Positions 15,253 to 23,238 of a stretch of DNA of 64,000 nucleotides are shown piece after piece (the stretch's first letter is position 1; every line of letters begins with the position of its first letter). Source of the DNA: Bacillus paramycoides. Its GTDB lineage: Bacteria; Bacillota; Bacilli; Bacillales; Bacillaceae_G. The notes beneath the pieces are model-generated. The model searched no databases. It was not told the origin of the DNA and saw only the letters and a list, made by a program, of their open reading frames with translations. Location: NCBI RefSeq assembly GCF_001884235.1, contig NZ_MAOI01000101.1, positions 1 through 64,000 on the forward strand, read 5' to 3'. The position numbers were made by a program, and so were the translations under genes.

Positions 15253-15438
15253 TTGAATGACAAAAATGCAAATCAAAAAGCAAATGTTATCAAAAACACT
15301 ACATCTATTCAAAATAATAATACTGTAAATCTTAATGTGGAAGTACAAGCAATGAACGGCTTATACGGAATGTCAGAAACGACTATTGAAGATGTTGACT
15401 ACGCTGTAACTGATGATCTTACTTCAAAAAATAACTAA
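15253..15438 (+). CDS. Small Asn-rich hypothetical protein
   Basis: A 61-residue hydrophilic protein, with an N-terminal part rich in Asn and Lys (NDKNANQKANVIKN), then NNNTVNLNVEVQAMNGLYG and an acidic C-terminal part ending EDVDYAVTDDLTSKNN. No membrane segment or known domain is seen. The TTG start at 15253 is preceded by GAAGGA at 7 nt; an in-frame TTG at 15238 would overlap that site. It is convergent with the MMPL transporter gene and divergent from cat. The split into a polar leader and a short acidic or Gly-Tyr tail could suit a peptide precursor, but no modifying enzymes lie beside it, so it stays a hypothetical protein. Confidence 0.5.
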   Translation: MNDKNANQKANVIKNTTSIQNNNTVNLNVEVQAMNGLYGMSETTIEDVDYAVTDDLTSKNN

Positions 15439-15453
15439 CTTCATCTACATTTA

Positions 15454-15484
15454 GAAAAAAGCCAAAGAAAATATCCTTGGCTCT
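15454..15484 (-). terminator. Terminator of the MMPL gene
   Basis: A 9-bp stem with a G-U pair (15460-15468 with 15474-15482), followed on the minus strand by TTTTTTC, lies just past the stop of the MMPL transporter gene. Confidence 0.75.
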
Positions 15485-15490
15485 TCTATA

Positions 15491-17722
15491 TTATATATTC
15501 ATTTTTTGTACTTCTTCTCTTTTTTTAGAAAGTTTCCCTGGCCAAAAAGCAAAGCGCCCTAAAACAACTGTAATTGCTGGTACTAATAATGGTCTTACAA
15601 TAAATGTATCAAGTAAAACTCCAATTGCAGTTACAATACCGAATTGAACAAGAACTTGAATTGGCAATGTTCCTAACACTGCAAAAGTTCCCGCTAAAAT
15701 TAAACCTGCTGATGTAATCACACTTCCTGTTTGCATAACACCATTTTTCACTGCATCTAAATGATTTTGTTTTTTTCTGCTTTTCCATATTTCAGAAATC
15801 ATAAAGATGTTATAGTCTTCTCCTAAGGCAACTAAAAATACAAATGTATATAACGGGATCGCACCTTGTATTGCAGGAGCCCCCATACCAAAATGAAGTA
15901 AAATCCACCCTGCTCCTAAGGCAGAGAAGAATGATAAAACAACTGTTACAATTAAGTAAATCATCGCAACGATTGAACGTAAATACACGAGTAAAAGTAG
16001 AGCTATGATACTAATCATAACCGGAATAATTACTGCTTCATCACGCTCAGTAATTTGCTTTGTATCATATAAGGAAGCTGTTTCTCCGCCAAGCCACAAA
16101 TGATTCTTAGCGTTAGAAATGCCTTCTTCTTTTAATACCTTTTCTACACTATTTTTTAATTTAGGGATTTGATCTAATGCTTCTATAGAATATGGATTTT
16201 CCACTAAAGAAACTTCATACATTTGCAATTGATTGTTTTCTTTTCCCCTCATTGGTTCTTTCACTTTATTAACAAAAGATAATTTCTCTAATTCTTGTTT
16301 AATAGATAAATCTTTTCCTTTTGAATCAACTACAATCTTTACTGGTGCTAATTCTCCAGCTGAAAAATGATCAGAAATTAATGTAAATCCTTCGCGTGAT
16401 GGCATATCTTTCGGGAAGGATTCTAACAAATCGTATGTGTATTGAATACGTGGTACAAATGAAGCCAATCCTCCTAATAAAACTACGGTTAGCATGATAA
16501 TTGTCCACGGTTTACGTACAACAATATCGCCAAGCTTTTTACTAAAGGCCCCCTTTGTAGTTTTTACTTTTACTACTTTCTTTTTTTTATTTGCATACTC
16601 TTCATTCATTTCATCAGTTCTCGGTATAAATGGGAAAAATGCAGCTCTACCGAAAATTAATAATAATGCCGGAAGAATTGTTAATGCAGCAATTCCCATG
16701 ATGAAAACAGCGACACTAAATGGGACTGCAAATCGATGAAAAGCTCCATAATGTGCAAGTAATAATGTTCCTAACCCTAGTACTACAGTTAGTGCGCTCA
16801 TGATAATCGCTCCGCCTGATGCTTTTATCGCAAGTTGCAATGCTTTATATTTACTTTTCTCTTCTAATAAGTACTCTCTATACCTTGAAATAAGAAATAA
16901 ACAATAGTCCGTTCCTGCTCCAAATAGTAAAACTGTCATAATCGATATAGCTTGTGCATCAACTTTAATCCATCCATTGTCTGCTAAAAAGCCCAGTGTC
17001 GGACTGATAATTCCATATGCAAAGCCAACAACAAGTAAAGGTAAGATTGCTAAAATTGGAGAGCGATACAATAAAATTAATAAAACCAACACAAGTAGTA
17101 CAGTAGCAACTAATAATTTCACATCAGCTTGACTAAATAAACTTACCGCATCCGTTTGAATACCTACAGGTCCAGATAATCGAACATGTAAGCCAGAGTC
17201 GGTAATTTTTCGTTTGAATGGATCTTCATCCACCTTACTATTCACTATTTTTCGTAACTCTTCTAAATTACCTTTTAATACATCCGTTCCAGCAGTTTTA
17301 TTAAAGAATACTGGTGTGACAAATGATGTACCATCTTTTGATGCATTTTTCGAAAGTACTTGCTCAGGGATTGTATCAAATGGTGGTAACAATGATTGCT
17401 CTTTTAAAGGGTCCGTTTTTAACTCTTTATAAACGTCCTGTATTAATTTGTAGTCTTTTGACTGCAATCCACCATCTCTATGCCATACAATTAACAACGG
17501 GTTTCCTGCATTATTAGGAAACTCTTTTTTCATAAGTGCTTCAGCTTGTTGTGACATAGCTGTTTCAGGTAGATTCTTCGGATTAGGATCCTTTGTACTA
17601 TTTACTTGGGGCAACGTAAATGAAAGTACTAATGTAATAAGAATCCATACCGCTAATGTTATCCATTGCGTATGCTTCACTGCTACAAGCTTCCCTAACG
17701 TGCTTAACTGGTGTTTTTTCAT
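15491..17722 (-). CDS. MMPL-family (RND) transporter
   Basis: The 743-residue protein has the two-fold RND/MMPL topology. Helix 1 (about 20-38) is followed by a large outer domain (about 40-195) and five helices. A cytoplasmic basic loop (NKKKKKVVKVKTTKG) follows, then helix 7, a second outer domain (about 420-560) and five more helices. The conserved acidic and tyrosine residues of the proton path are seen in FGAGTDYCLFLISRYREYL and VALGEDYNIFMISEIW. Such transporters (YdfJ-like) export lipids or antimicrobial compounds. The start at 17720-17722 follows GGAAGGTGG. A TetR regulator is divergent and likely controls it. Substrate unknown. Confidence 0.92.
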   Translation of the reverse strand: MKKHQLSTLGKLVAVKHTQWITLAVWILITLVLSFTLPQVNSTKDPNPKNLPETAMSQQAEALMKKEFPNNAGNPLLIVWHRDGGLQSKDYKLIQDVYKELKTDPLKEQSLLPPFDTIPEQVLSKNASKDGTSFVTPVFFNKTAGTDVLKGNLEELRKIVNSKVDEDPFKRKITDSGLHVRLSGPVGIQTDAVSLFSQADVKLLVATVLLVLVLLILLYRSPILAILPLLVVGFAYGIISPTLGFLADNGWIKVDAQAISIMTVLLFGAGTDYCLFLISRYREYLLEEKSKYKALQLAIKASGGAIIMSALTVVLGLGTLLLAHYGAFHRFAVPFSVAVFIMGIAALTILPALLLIFGRAAFFPFIPRTDEMNEEYANKKKKVVKVKTTKGAFSKKLGDIVVRKPWTIIMLTVVLLGGLASFVPRIQYTYDLLESFPKDMPSREGFTLISDHFSAGELAPVKIVVDSKGKDLSIKQELEKLSFVNKVKEPMRGKENNQLQMYEVSLVENPYSIEALDQIPKLKNSVEKVLKEEGISNAKNHLWLGGETASLYDTKQITERDEAVIIPVMISIIALLLLVYLRSIVAMIYLIVTVVLSFFSALGAGWILLHFGMGAPAIQGAIPLYTFVFLVALGEDYNIFMISEIWKSRKKQNHLDAVKNGVMQTGSVITSAGLILAGTFAVLGTLPIQVLVQFGIVTAIGVLLDTFIVRPLLVPAITVVLGRFAFWPGKLSKKREEVQKMNI

Positions 17723-17763
17723 AAAAACCCACCTTCCTTTTTCTCCCACTATTAATTATATAT

Positions 17764-17809
17764 ACTGGTCAGTTAATTAATCAAGAATGACTAAAAATTA
17801 TGTTATAAT
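17764..17809. promoter_or_regulatory. TetR-MMPL divergent control region
   Basis: The 120-nt gap between the divergent genes contains ACTG-GT-CAGT (17764-17773), a short imperfect palindrome of the sort TetR regulators bind. For the TetR gene it contains an extended -10, TGTTATAAT (17801-17809), with no clear -35. Operator assignment is inference. Confidence 0.4.
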
Positions 17810-17842
17810 AACCTCAATAATTAATGTCAGGAGCGAATGTAT

Positions 17843-18460
17843 TTGGAACAAAAACAACGCCCTCTCGGAAGGCCCCGTCAAAATAAAAATACAAAGGCTA
17901 CAAAGGAACTGATTTTAGAAGGTGCAACTCGATTATTTCTCACTCAAAATTATCAAGTTGTTTCAATGGATGAGGTCGCGAAAGAATGTGGCGTTACAAA
18001 GGCAACTGTATACTATTACTACTCAACAAAGGCTGATTTATTTACCGCTACAATGATTCAAATGATGGTTCGTATAAGAGAAAATATGGATCAAATACTC
18101 TCTACAAATAAGTCTTTGGTAGAAAGATTATTAGACTTTGCTAAAGCATACTTACACGCAACGATGGACATTGATATGAAAAATTTTATGAAAGATGCAA
18201 AACTCTCTTTATCTGAGGAACAATTGAAAGAATTGAAAAATGCCGAAGATAAAATGTATGAAGTATTGGAAAAAGTAATCTATAACGCAATGCACAATGA
18301 AGAAATACAAAAAGGAAATCCTAAATTAGCTGCTCATGCTTTCGTAGCATTATTATCGATTGGAAATTATAAGGATGAGAATCACAATCCTATTCTTGTA
18401 GATATAGATGACTTAGCAAAACAAATTGTTTCGTTTTATTGGAATGGATTAAGTAACTAA
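17843..18460 (+). CDS. TetR/AcrR-family transcriptional regulator
   Basis: A 205-residue one-component regulator with an N-terminal TetR helix-turn-helix (residues about 15-62, with ATRLFLTQNYQVVSMDEVAK and ATVYYYYSTKADLF). An all-helical ligand domain of about 140 residues follows, with a TetR_C-type ending. The start is taken as the TTG at 17843-17845 because CAGGAG lies 9 nt before it; an ATG at 17837 is only 3 nt from that site. It is divergent from the MMPL transporter, a standard arrangement in which the repressor senses an exported compound. The ligand is unknown. Confidence 0.9.
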   Translation: MEQKQRPLGRPRQNKNTKATKELILEGATRLFLTQNYQVVSMDEVAKECGVTKATVYYYYSTKADLFTATMIQMMVRIRENMDQILSTNKSLVERLLDFAKAYLHATMDIDMKNFMKDAKLSLSEEQLKELKNAEDKMYEVLEKVIYNAMHNEEIQKGNPKLAAHAFVALLSIGNYKDENHNPILVDIDDLAKQIVSFYWNGLSN

Positions 18461-18551
18461 TATCGAATTAAAAATAGTTTAAGATTTACTTAATACAAAA
18501 GTAACTGTTTGCTTAAAACATGATTTGATTAATTACATGTTGTTAACTCAA

Positions 18552-18600
18552 ATAAAAGAGCATGTTATTGAAAAATAATGTTCAAAACATGCTCTTATTC
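18552..18600 (+). terminator. Hairpin, probable TetR-gene terminator
   Basis: An 11-bp stem (18556-18566 with 18586-18596) encloses a smaller GAAA-loop hairpin. The T-run is short (CTTATTC), so efficiency is uncertain. It lies about 95 nt after the TetR stop. Confidence 0.55.
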
Positions 18601-18687
18601 ATTGTAATTAATAAGTTTCTTTATATAAAAAGTTGTTCATTGTTAATAATAACTTCACAAGAAATGATAATTTGTTATTATCAGTCC

Positions 18688-19341
18688 CTATAATCTTTGG
18701 ATTTGCTCATTAATTCCCCCCCTACTTAGCCCTCCGTGGTAACAAACTACTGATTCAATATCTAGATCTAAATATTTCTTCAAAGACTGTTGTGCTTCTT
18801 TTATATCCAAAGTAGTTTGGGCATGAACTCCCCCTAGAACACCGTTTACACTATACATTGAATCCCCAGCGATAAGAATTTTACTTTGTTTCAAGTATAA
18901 GCTAATATGCCCAGGAGTGTGTCCCGGGGTATGAATAATAAGAATCCCGCCACAATACGGAAGTTCTTGACCGTCAATCAAAGTATCACTCACTTTTCCT
19001 TTCGGTGGATTCTCTACATTTGCACCCTTCAATAAAGGTAAATCCCCCTCAATATAAGGCTTATCTAGCTCGTGAGAATAAACTTTAATATTGCTTCCAC
19101 AGTTTTGTAATAGTTCAGGAATATTGCCTATATGATCTATATCTTGATGCGTCAAAATCACAACTTTTAGTTTATCAATCGGTACTCCTACTTTATACAT
19201 CTCTGCTTGTAAATCTTCAATTTGTCCAAGAAATCCAGTGTCTATTAAAACTGCCATCTCATCATCCCATAATAGAATTGGATGAATAATAAATCCATGA
19301 AATTCAAGATGCAACATCTCTACTCCCTTAGCAATCTCCAT
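18688..19341 (-). CDS. MBL-fold metallo-hydrolase
   Basis: A 217-residue metallo-beta-lactamase-fold protein. The zinc motif is LTHQDIDHIGN (H-x-D-x-D-H in place of the common HxHxDH). It is followed by HTPGHTPGHISLYL with the next His ligand, IAGDSMY with the bridging Asp, and CYHGG with the last His. Family members hydrolyse thioesters, lactones or phosphodiesters. The replacement of the first motif's second histidine by Gln is tolerated in some subfamilies. AAAGGGG precedes the ATG by 9 nt. It is followed on the same strand, in reverse transcription order, by no close partner; the GNAT at 19422 lies upstream with 80 nt between them. Confidence 0.87.
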   Translation of the reverse strand: MEIAKGVEMLHLEFHGFIIHPILLWDDEMAVLIDTGFLGQIEDLQAEMYKVGVPIDKLKVVILTHQDIDHIGNIPELLQNCGSNIKVYSHELDKPYIEGDLPLLKGANVENPPKGKVSDTLIDGQELPYCGGILIIHTPGHTPGHISLYLKQSKILIAGDSMYSVNGVLGGVHAQTTLDIKEAQQSLKKYLDLDIESVVCYHGGLSRGGINEQIQRL

Positions 19342-19421
19342 AACTTTAGTCCCCTTTATAATTAGGTTTTTGAAGTCTAAAATAGGTTTGATTACATAAA
19401 AAATAGAAGAATAAAGCCCTG

Positions 19422-19829
19422 CTATCGTTTAATATATTTCGTCATTCCAATCGAAAATTCCTCAAATCCAATAGATTCATAGTACGGCTTCAAATCCTCA
19501 ACACACATAAGTTGAGGATTAACCCTATTTTGCTCACAGTACCTGTTTAATCGTTCCACTATTTCCTTTCCAATTCCTTTGTACTGATATTCCGGTAATA
19601 CACACACTCCGCAAATAATGCCCGTAATTACACCATCTGATATAACGCGCCCCATCCCTACTAATTTTTTGTTATCAAAAACATAAATTGCATACCAACT
19701 TTGTATACACATTTGTTCTAACTCGTTAACCGTTAATTTAAGAGAATTCCATCCTAAAGATTCATACAAGGCTAATAATTCATTGAAATCTTTAGGTGGT
19801 TCAATTGTGTACTTTAAAATAGTTTTCAT
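19422..19829 (-). CDS. GNAT acetyltransferase, short form
   Basis: A GNAT of only 135 residues, near the family minimum. The core is IYVFDNKKLVGMGRVISDG, then CGVCVLPEYQYKGIGKEIVERL (about 75-96) with the acetyl-CoA loop QYKGIGK, and the final PYYESIGFEEFSIGMTKYI. This resembles the YjcF/ElaA-like and Acetyltransf_10-type proteins common in Bacillus. AGGGAG sits about 9 nt before the ATG. It may be co-transcribed with the MBL-fold gene that follows after 80 nt. Substrate is unknown. Confidence 0.83.
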   Translation of the reverse strand: MKTILKYTIEPPKDFNELLALYESLGWNSLKLTVNELEQMCIQSWYAIYVFDNKKLVGMGRVISDGVITGIICGVCVLPEYQYKGIGKEIVERLNRYCEQNRVNPQLMCVEDLKPYYESIGFEEFSIGMTKYIKR

Positions 19830-20112
19830 ATAAATACTCCCTATTATCCTTTGGTTTCTATTCCACTAAATTACTCTGTAAAAACTCTTTTGGCCGGCAT
19901 TAAACTGACTAGAACAATACTTCAATAAGTAAAAATAAAATTCCTTCTCTGTAAAAAAACAATGGACTAAATACAATTGATTTCATATATTTCCTTATTT
20001 ATAATTTGTTTAGTATATCGTGAGTGTAATTATCAGTTTTAATTTAGTGAAAAAGGTATATCAAGATTTACGAAATTTTAGTTTCAGTAGTAGTAGATAA
20101 ACGAAACTGACA

Positions 20113-20265
20113 TATGGGACATGTAATAACCATTCTTAATATGACAGGTGACAAAGGGAAAAGACTCCTTGTAAAGAAATTGGATACTATCTAGCCTCTC
20201 ATGGTGAACGAGTGCTTTTAATTGAAGTAGACCCTAAAGCAAACCTAACACAATCAATCTTTTAG
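20113..20265 (+). pseudogene. ParA/Soj-like ATPase remnant
   Basis: Two consecutive frames together read like the N-terminus of a ParA ATPase. The first is HVITILNMTGDKGKRLL, a degenerate deviant Walker A (normally KGGVGKTT). After a frameshift near 20175 comes EIGYYLASHGERVLLIEVDP then KANLTQSI, matching the ParA phrase in which the Asp of DxDP-type motif follows. A TAG at 20263-20265 ends it. The Walker lysine context is ruined and the remaining three quarters of the protein is missing. It lies within a 685-nt stretch (19830-20514) with no intact gene; I see nothing else certain there. Confidence 0.65.
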
Positions 20266-20514
20266 GAAATTAGTATAAACATATCTACGGATGCGAAAGT
20301 GAAGAAGACAAGAATTATCACGTTTGTACGCCTAGTATTAATATGGTGATTATATATTTAAAAATTGCACAATATTATTGGCAATAATATTGTGAGATAT
20401 TAATAATGCAGCATAATGGTGGAATCTTTACCGCAATAATTACAGCACAAACAAAAAAAGCCGCATTTGCGACTCATGAACTTATAGAACTAACGCATGC
20501 GTTAGTTGAATTAC

Positions 20515-21075
20515 TTATAGTTTAATCGCATCAACAATTAGCGATGGAAAACCAAGTTTATCTCCTTTATTTCTAGAGTCATACCTTTTTGAACGGAAAA
20601 TAACACCATCTTTAGCATCCCATTCGTTGTAATAAAATTGCCCATTTTCATCACAATATTCAAGTAAAACTACTTCAAATCCAGCAGTTTCAAACATTTC
20701 AGTTAATGTTTTATAATTATGAACTATTTTATGGCTTGCAGCTGGATGGTCTTTAGGTCCAGGTCCGCCTACTTTAACGATATTTTGGTAGGTTTCATCT
20801 GGAAAAAATGCATCAGGGACACCACAACGAATATGGCCTGATGGTTTTAAAAATTCATAACAAATTTTAGCCGCTTTTACACCTTCTTCAAAAGTAAGAT
20901 GTTCCCATACATGCTCAGCTAAAATGGCTGTAATGGAATTATATTCAAATCGTTCTTCCCAAGTAGTTTCAATTAATAAGTTAAGTTCATCTTCTTTAGT
21001 TTGAATCCAACCTGGATTATTGTTAAATGCTCCAGCTCCAACTACTACTTTAATTTCAGTTTGTTTTATTGCCAT
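20515..21075 (-). CDS. SAM-dependent methyltransferase-like protein (COG4627 type)
   Basis: The 186-residue protein begins with IKVVVGAGAFNNNPGWIQTK, the shortened SAM-binding beginning (normally LNIGSG with GWINxD) of the COG4627 class, often found next to glycosylation genes. It continues AEHVWEHLTFEEGVKAAKIC then YEFLKPSGHIRCGVPDAFFP, the post-motif helix and strand. The glycine motif VVGAGAF is less canonical, so catalytic competence is uncertain. The ATG at 21073-21075 has GAGGTG 6 nt upstream; a GTG at 21084 is in frame but lacks a site. It stands alone between two decayed genes, ParA-like and mutase-like, and no partner is evident. Confidence 0.75.
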   Translation of the reverse strand: MAIKQTEIKVVVGAGAFNNNPGWIQTKEDELNLLIETTWEERFEYNSITAILAEHVWEHLTFEEGVKAAKICYEFLKPSGHIRCGVPDAFFPDETYQNIVKVGGPGPKDHPAASHKIVHNYKTLTEMFETAGFEVVLLEYCDENGQFYYNEWDAKDGVIFRSKRYDSRNKGDKLGFPSLIVDAIKL

Positions 21076-21205
21076 CACTTTCACCTCATATGTACTTTAA
21101 TTCATTAAATATTTTCTATGTTTACTATAAATTTTCCTTCTTCAACTAAGCTGCCGGCTAGTTCAAGAAAAAATCAATTACAATGAAAATCGAAATTACT
21201 ATTAA

Positions 21206-21357
21206 ATGAGCTTAGGATAGGATAAACAAGCCGAGCAATTTGGGTATTACTACAAAATATTAAATTTGACTATGTGTTTTCTTCCCCGCAAACAAGAGCG
21301 ATTCAAACTGCAGAAATGGCTACTAATATAAAAGCTATTCCAGATACAAGATTATAA
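21206..21357 (+). pseudogene. Histidine-phosphatase (phosphoglycerate-mutase-like) remnant
   Basis: One frame gives DKQAEQFGYYYKIL preceded by a stop (21218-21220). After a frameshift near 21262 another gives KFDYVFSSPQTRAIQTAEM, then ATNIKAIPDTRL and TAA (21355-21357). This is the SSPxxRxxxTAE signature of the histidine phosphatase superfamily with its usual upstream GxxQAxxxG. The catalytic RHG at the N-terminus is absent and the C-terminal half is missing. A strong terminator follows at 21361. It is a dead fragment. Confidence 0.72.
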
Positions 21358-21360
21358 GAA

Positions 21361-21398
21361 AAAGAAGGTATCTCACCTTTGTGAGATACCTTCTTTTA
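21361..21398. terminator. Strong terminator hairpin
   Basis: A 16-bp perfect stem (21361-21376 with 21381-21396) has a CTTT loop and A- and T-rich ends. It lies between the mutase remnant (plus) and the small minus-strand gene at 21417, so it can serve both directions. Confidence 0.9.
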
Positions 21399-21416
21399 TA
21401 TCAATCTATCATTATA

Positions 21417-21491
21417 TTATCCACCAAAAACTATACAGCTACATACTATAAGAACAAACAACACTAATAAACTATTTGAGAAATGACCCAT
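21417..21491 (-). CDS. 24-residue hydrophobic microprotein (YjcZ-like)
   Basis: The frame from an ATG at 21489-21491 to TAA encodes a 24-residue peptide, mainly one hydrophobic helix (SLLVLFVLIVCSCIVFGG) after the polar start MGHFSN. AAAGGGG lies 9 nt before the ATG, and a strong terminator follows 19 nt after the stop, so it has all signs of a small gene. The layout of a Gly-containing polar start, a helix rich in Val/Leu/Ile and cysteines near the C-terminus resembles the YjcZ/SscA group of tiny spore proteins. That link is by general similarity only. Confidence 0.55.
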   Translation of the reverse strand: MGHFSNSLLVLFVLIVCSCIVFGG

Positions 21492-21683
21492 AGAATACTA
21501 CCCCTTTATTTAATTATGTAAAAGATTTTACCATAAAATTATTTACAGCATAATATCTGAAAGAGACATTAGATTCATTAGTTTTTTATGTATAAAGTAA
21601 TATTTTATAATCTTTACATTCTCCTCACATAAAAATACTTTAACTTTTCCTCTACTGCATTTCTCACGATTTAAATAACATCT

Positions 21684-21759
21684 TATTAGTAAATAAATAT
21701 TTACTAATACCAATAAAATTATTTGATTTTAAATAAAAATAGTAATAAAATAATTACTA
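21684..21759 (+). promoter_or_regulatory. Two palindromic sites before the MarR gene
   Basis: A perfect palindrome with 12-bp arms and a 2-bp centre lies at 21684-21709 (TATTAGTAAATA half-site). A related one, TAGTAAT-N6-ATTACTA, lies at 21740-21759, 24 nt before the MarR start. Both share TAGTAA. MarR dimers bind such dyads, so autoregulation is likely, though not shown. Confidence 0.55.
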
Positions 21760-21783
21760 AATCAATAAAGGAAGCGAAAAATA

Positions 21784-22224
21784 ATGACCAATAAAGAATT
21801 ATTAAACGAATACATGAATTTATTATTAAATATGTCAGGTACTTTCAAACTGTTATCTATGAAATCTTCTGAATTTACACATTTAGAGCAACACGTAGTT
21901 GAGTATATTGCCCAGCAAAAAGTCGCTGTAAATTTGAAAATGATTGCAAGTTACTTAAACATACCTAAGCAACAATTAAGTGTAACAGTTCGTAATTTAG
22001 AGCAAAATGGATACATTGTAAAAAAACAAGACACAGTAGATAAACGAGCCGTTTTAATTTCCCTAACAGAAAAAGCTGAAAAAGTACATTATGAGAGATG
22101 GAAACAAATTTATAATAATTTCACAGATAGTCTTGAAAAACTAAATGAAGAAGATCAACGTGATTTAACTTACGGACTTTATAAAACAAATAAAATGCTC
22201 TCGAAAATGCTAAATAACGACTAA
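21784..22224 (+). CDS. MarR-family transcriptional regulator
   Basis: A 146-residue winged-helix regulator. Helices 1-2 contain NEYMNLLLNMSGTFKLL. The recognition region is VNLKMIASYLNIPKQQLSVT, then VRNLEQNGYIVKKQDTVDKR, where DxRA-type residues (DKRAV) form the wing tip, as in MarR, OhrR and SarZ proteins. There are no cysteines of the OhrR sensing type. AAAGGAAGCG precedes the ATG. It is followed after 45 nt by a methyltransferase gene and the two form an operon; two palindromes upstream probably bind the protein itself. The inducer is unknown. Confidence 0.9.
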   Translation: MTNKELLNEYMNLLLNMSGTFKLLSMKSSEFTHLEQHVVEYIAQQKVAVNLKMIASYLNIPKQQLSVTVRNLEQNGYIVKKQDTVDKRAVLISLTEKAEKVHYERWKQIYNNFTDSLEKLNEEDQRDLTYGLYKTNKMLSKMLNND

Positions 22225-22269
22225 ACGGATACAATAATTTATTGTTTATTATTAAACGGAGGATGTTTC

Positions 22270-23091
22270 ATGATTAAAGAAATAGATTTACATTCAGTCC
22301 AAGGTACTATGCTTATTCCACTTTGGGGACGAGCGAACGGAAGTGAAAAAAATAAAGATATTTTAGATGATATGGAGGCTATTCGAATTATTAAAGATTG
22401 CGATTTTGATTTCTCTAGAATAGCTGACACCTTTGGTGAATACGGATGCATAACTTACATTGCCCGCGCACGAAAAATTGATGATACTATAAAACAATTT
22501 ATTAGTAAACATCCGAATGCTACTATTGTAAATATCGGTGCTGGACTAGATACTACATTTTCAAGAGTTGATAACGGTACAATACATTGGTATAACCTTG
22601 ATTTGCCCGATGCAATCTCTTTTCGTAAAATATTAATTGATGATTCACCACGAAATATAAGCATCGCTAAATCATTTTTTAATACTTCTTGGTTTGACGA
22701 TATTAAATATGATCCGAACGACGGTATTCTTTTTATATCAGCAGGTGTGTTTTACTACTTTAAAGAAGAAGATTTAAAAGAGATCATAGTTACTCTGTCA
22801 AAACGTTTCCCTGGAGGAGAGCTATATTTTGACGCTGAATCAAAATTCGCACTGAATCTTTCGAATGCTACTGTAAAGAAATCCGGTAATAACAGCGCTA
22901 TGATGTATTTTTACGTAAATAATCCAAAGGCAATAGAAAAATGGTCTTCTAACATAAAAGTGTTAAGCTGTTCCCCTTTCTTTAAAGATATACCTACAAA
23001 TAAAGATTGGGATGGTAGTACGCGTATTATGATTCGAATTGTAAACTTAATAAAGATGTTGAAGTTTGTTCATTTGCGATTTGAAAAATAA
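22270..23091 (+). CDS. LCM-family (leucine carboxyl-methyltransferase-like) O-methyltransferase
   Basis: A class I methyltransferase of 273 residues. ARARKIDDTIKQFISKHPNA leads into TIVNIGAGLDTTFSRVDNG, motif I with the LDTxxxR typical of the LCM/PPM1 and Tcm/polyketide methyltransferase family. WYNLDLPDAISFRK follows, and GILFISAGVFYYFKEEDLKE is motif II with the family's following helix. Bacterial members methylate carboxyl or hydroxyl groups of small metabolites. AAACGGAGGATG lies before the ATG. It is controlled with the MarR gene and closed by a terminator at 23124. No biosynthetic partner is near, so the substrate is open. Confidence 0.85.
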   Translation: MIKEIDLHSVQGTMLIPLWGRANGSEKNKDILDDMEAIRIIKDCDFDFSRIADTFGEYGCITYIARARKIDDTIKQFISKHPNATIVNIGAGLDTTFSRVDNGTIHWYNLDLPDAISFRKILIDDSPRNISIAKSFFNTSWFDDIKYDPNDGILFISAGVFYYFKEEDLKEIIVTLSKRFPGGELYFDAESKFALNLSNATVKKSGNNSAMMYFYVNNPKAIEKWSSNIKVLSCSPFFKDIPTNKDWDGSTRIMIRIVNLIKMLKFVHLRFEK

Positions 23092-23123
23092 TCAATCTAT
23101 AGCTTATATATTATATCGTATAC

Positions 23124-23163
23124 AAAAAAGACCTCAATATAATAAAATCGAGGTCTTTTTTAC
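23124..23163 (+). terminator. Terminator of the MarR-methyltransferase operon
   Basis: A 12-bp stem (23124-23135 with 23150-23161) with A-rich and T-rich ends and a 14-nt loop lies 30 nt past the methyltransferase stop. Confidence 0.85.
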
Positions 23164-23238
23164 TTATTTTTCAACTAAGCTAATTGCTAACTTATGTAGA
23201 AACAACATTTTTCACTATACTTTTTATTCCTCTAACGA

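Noticed and set aside
15253-15438. Small Asn-rich protein as a lanthipeptide or other RiPP precursor
   Set aside because: No modification enzyme, protease or dedicated transporter gene lies beside it, and the peptide lacks a clear Cys/Ser/Thr core.
20406-20525. 39-codon plus-strand frame ending inside the convergent methyltransferase gene
   Set aside because: It has only a weak ribosome site (GAGAT), overlaps the end of a real gene and lies in a region full of gene debris; no family match is apparent.
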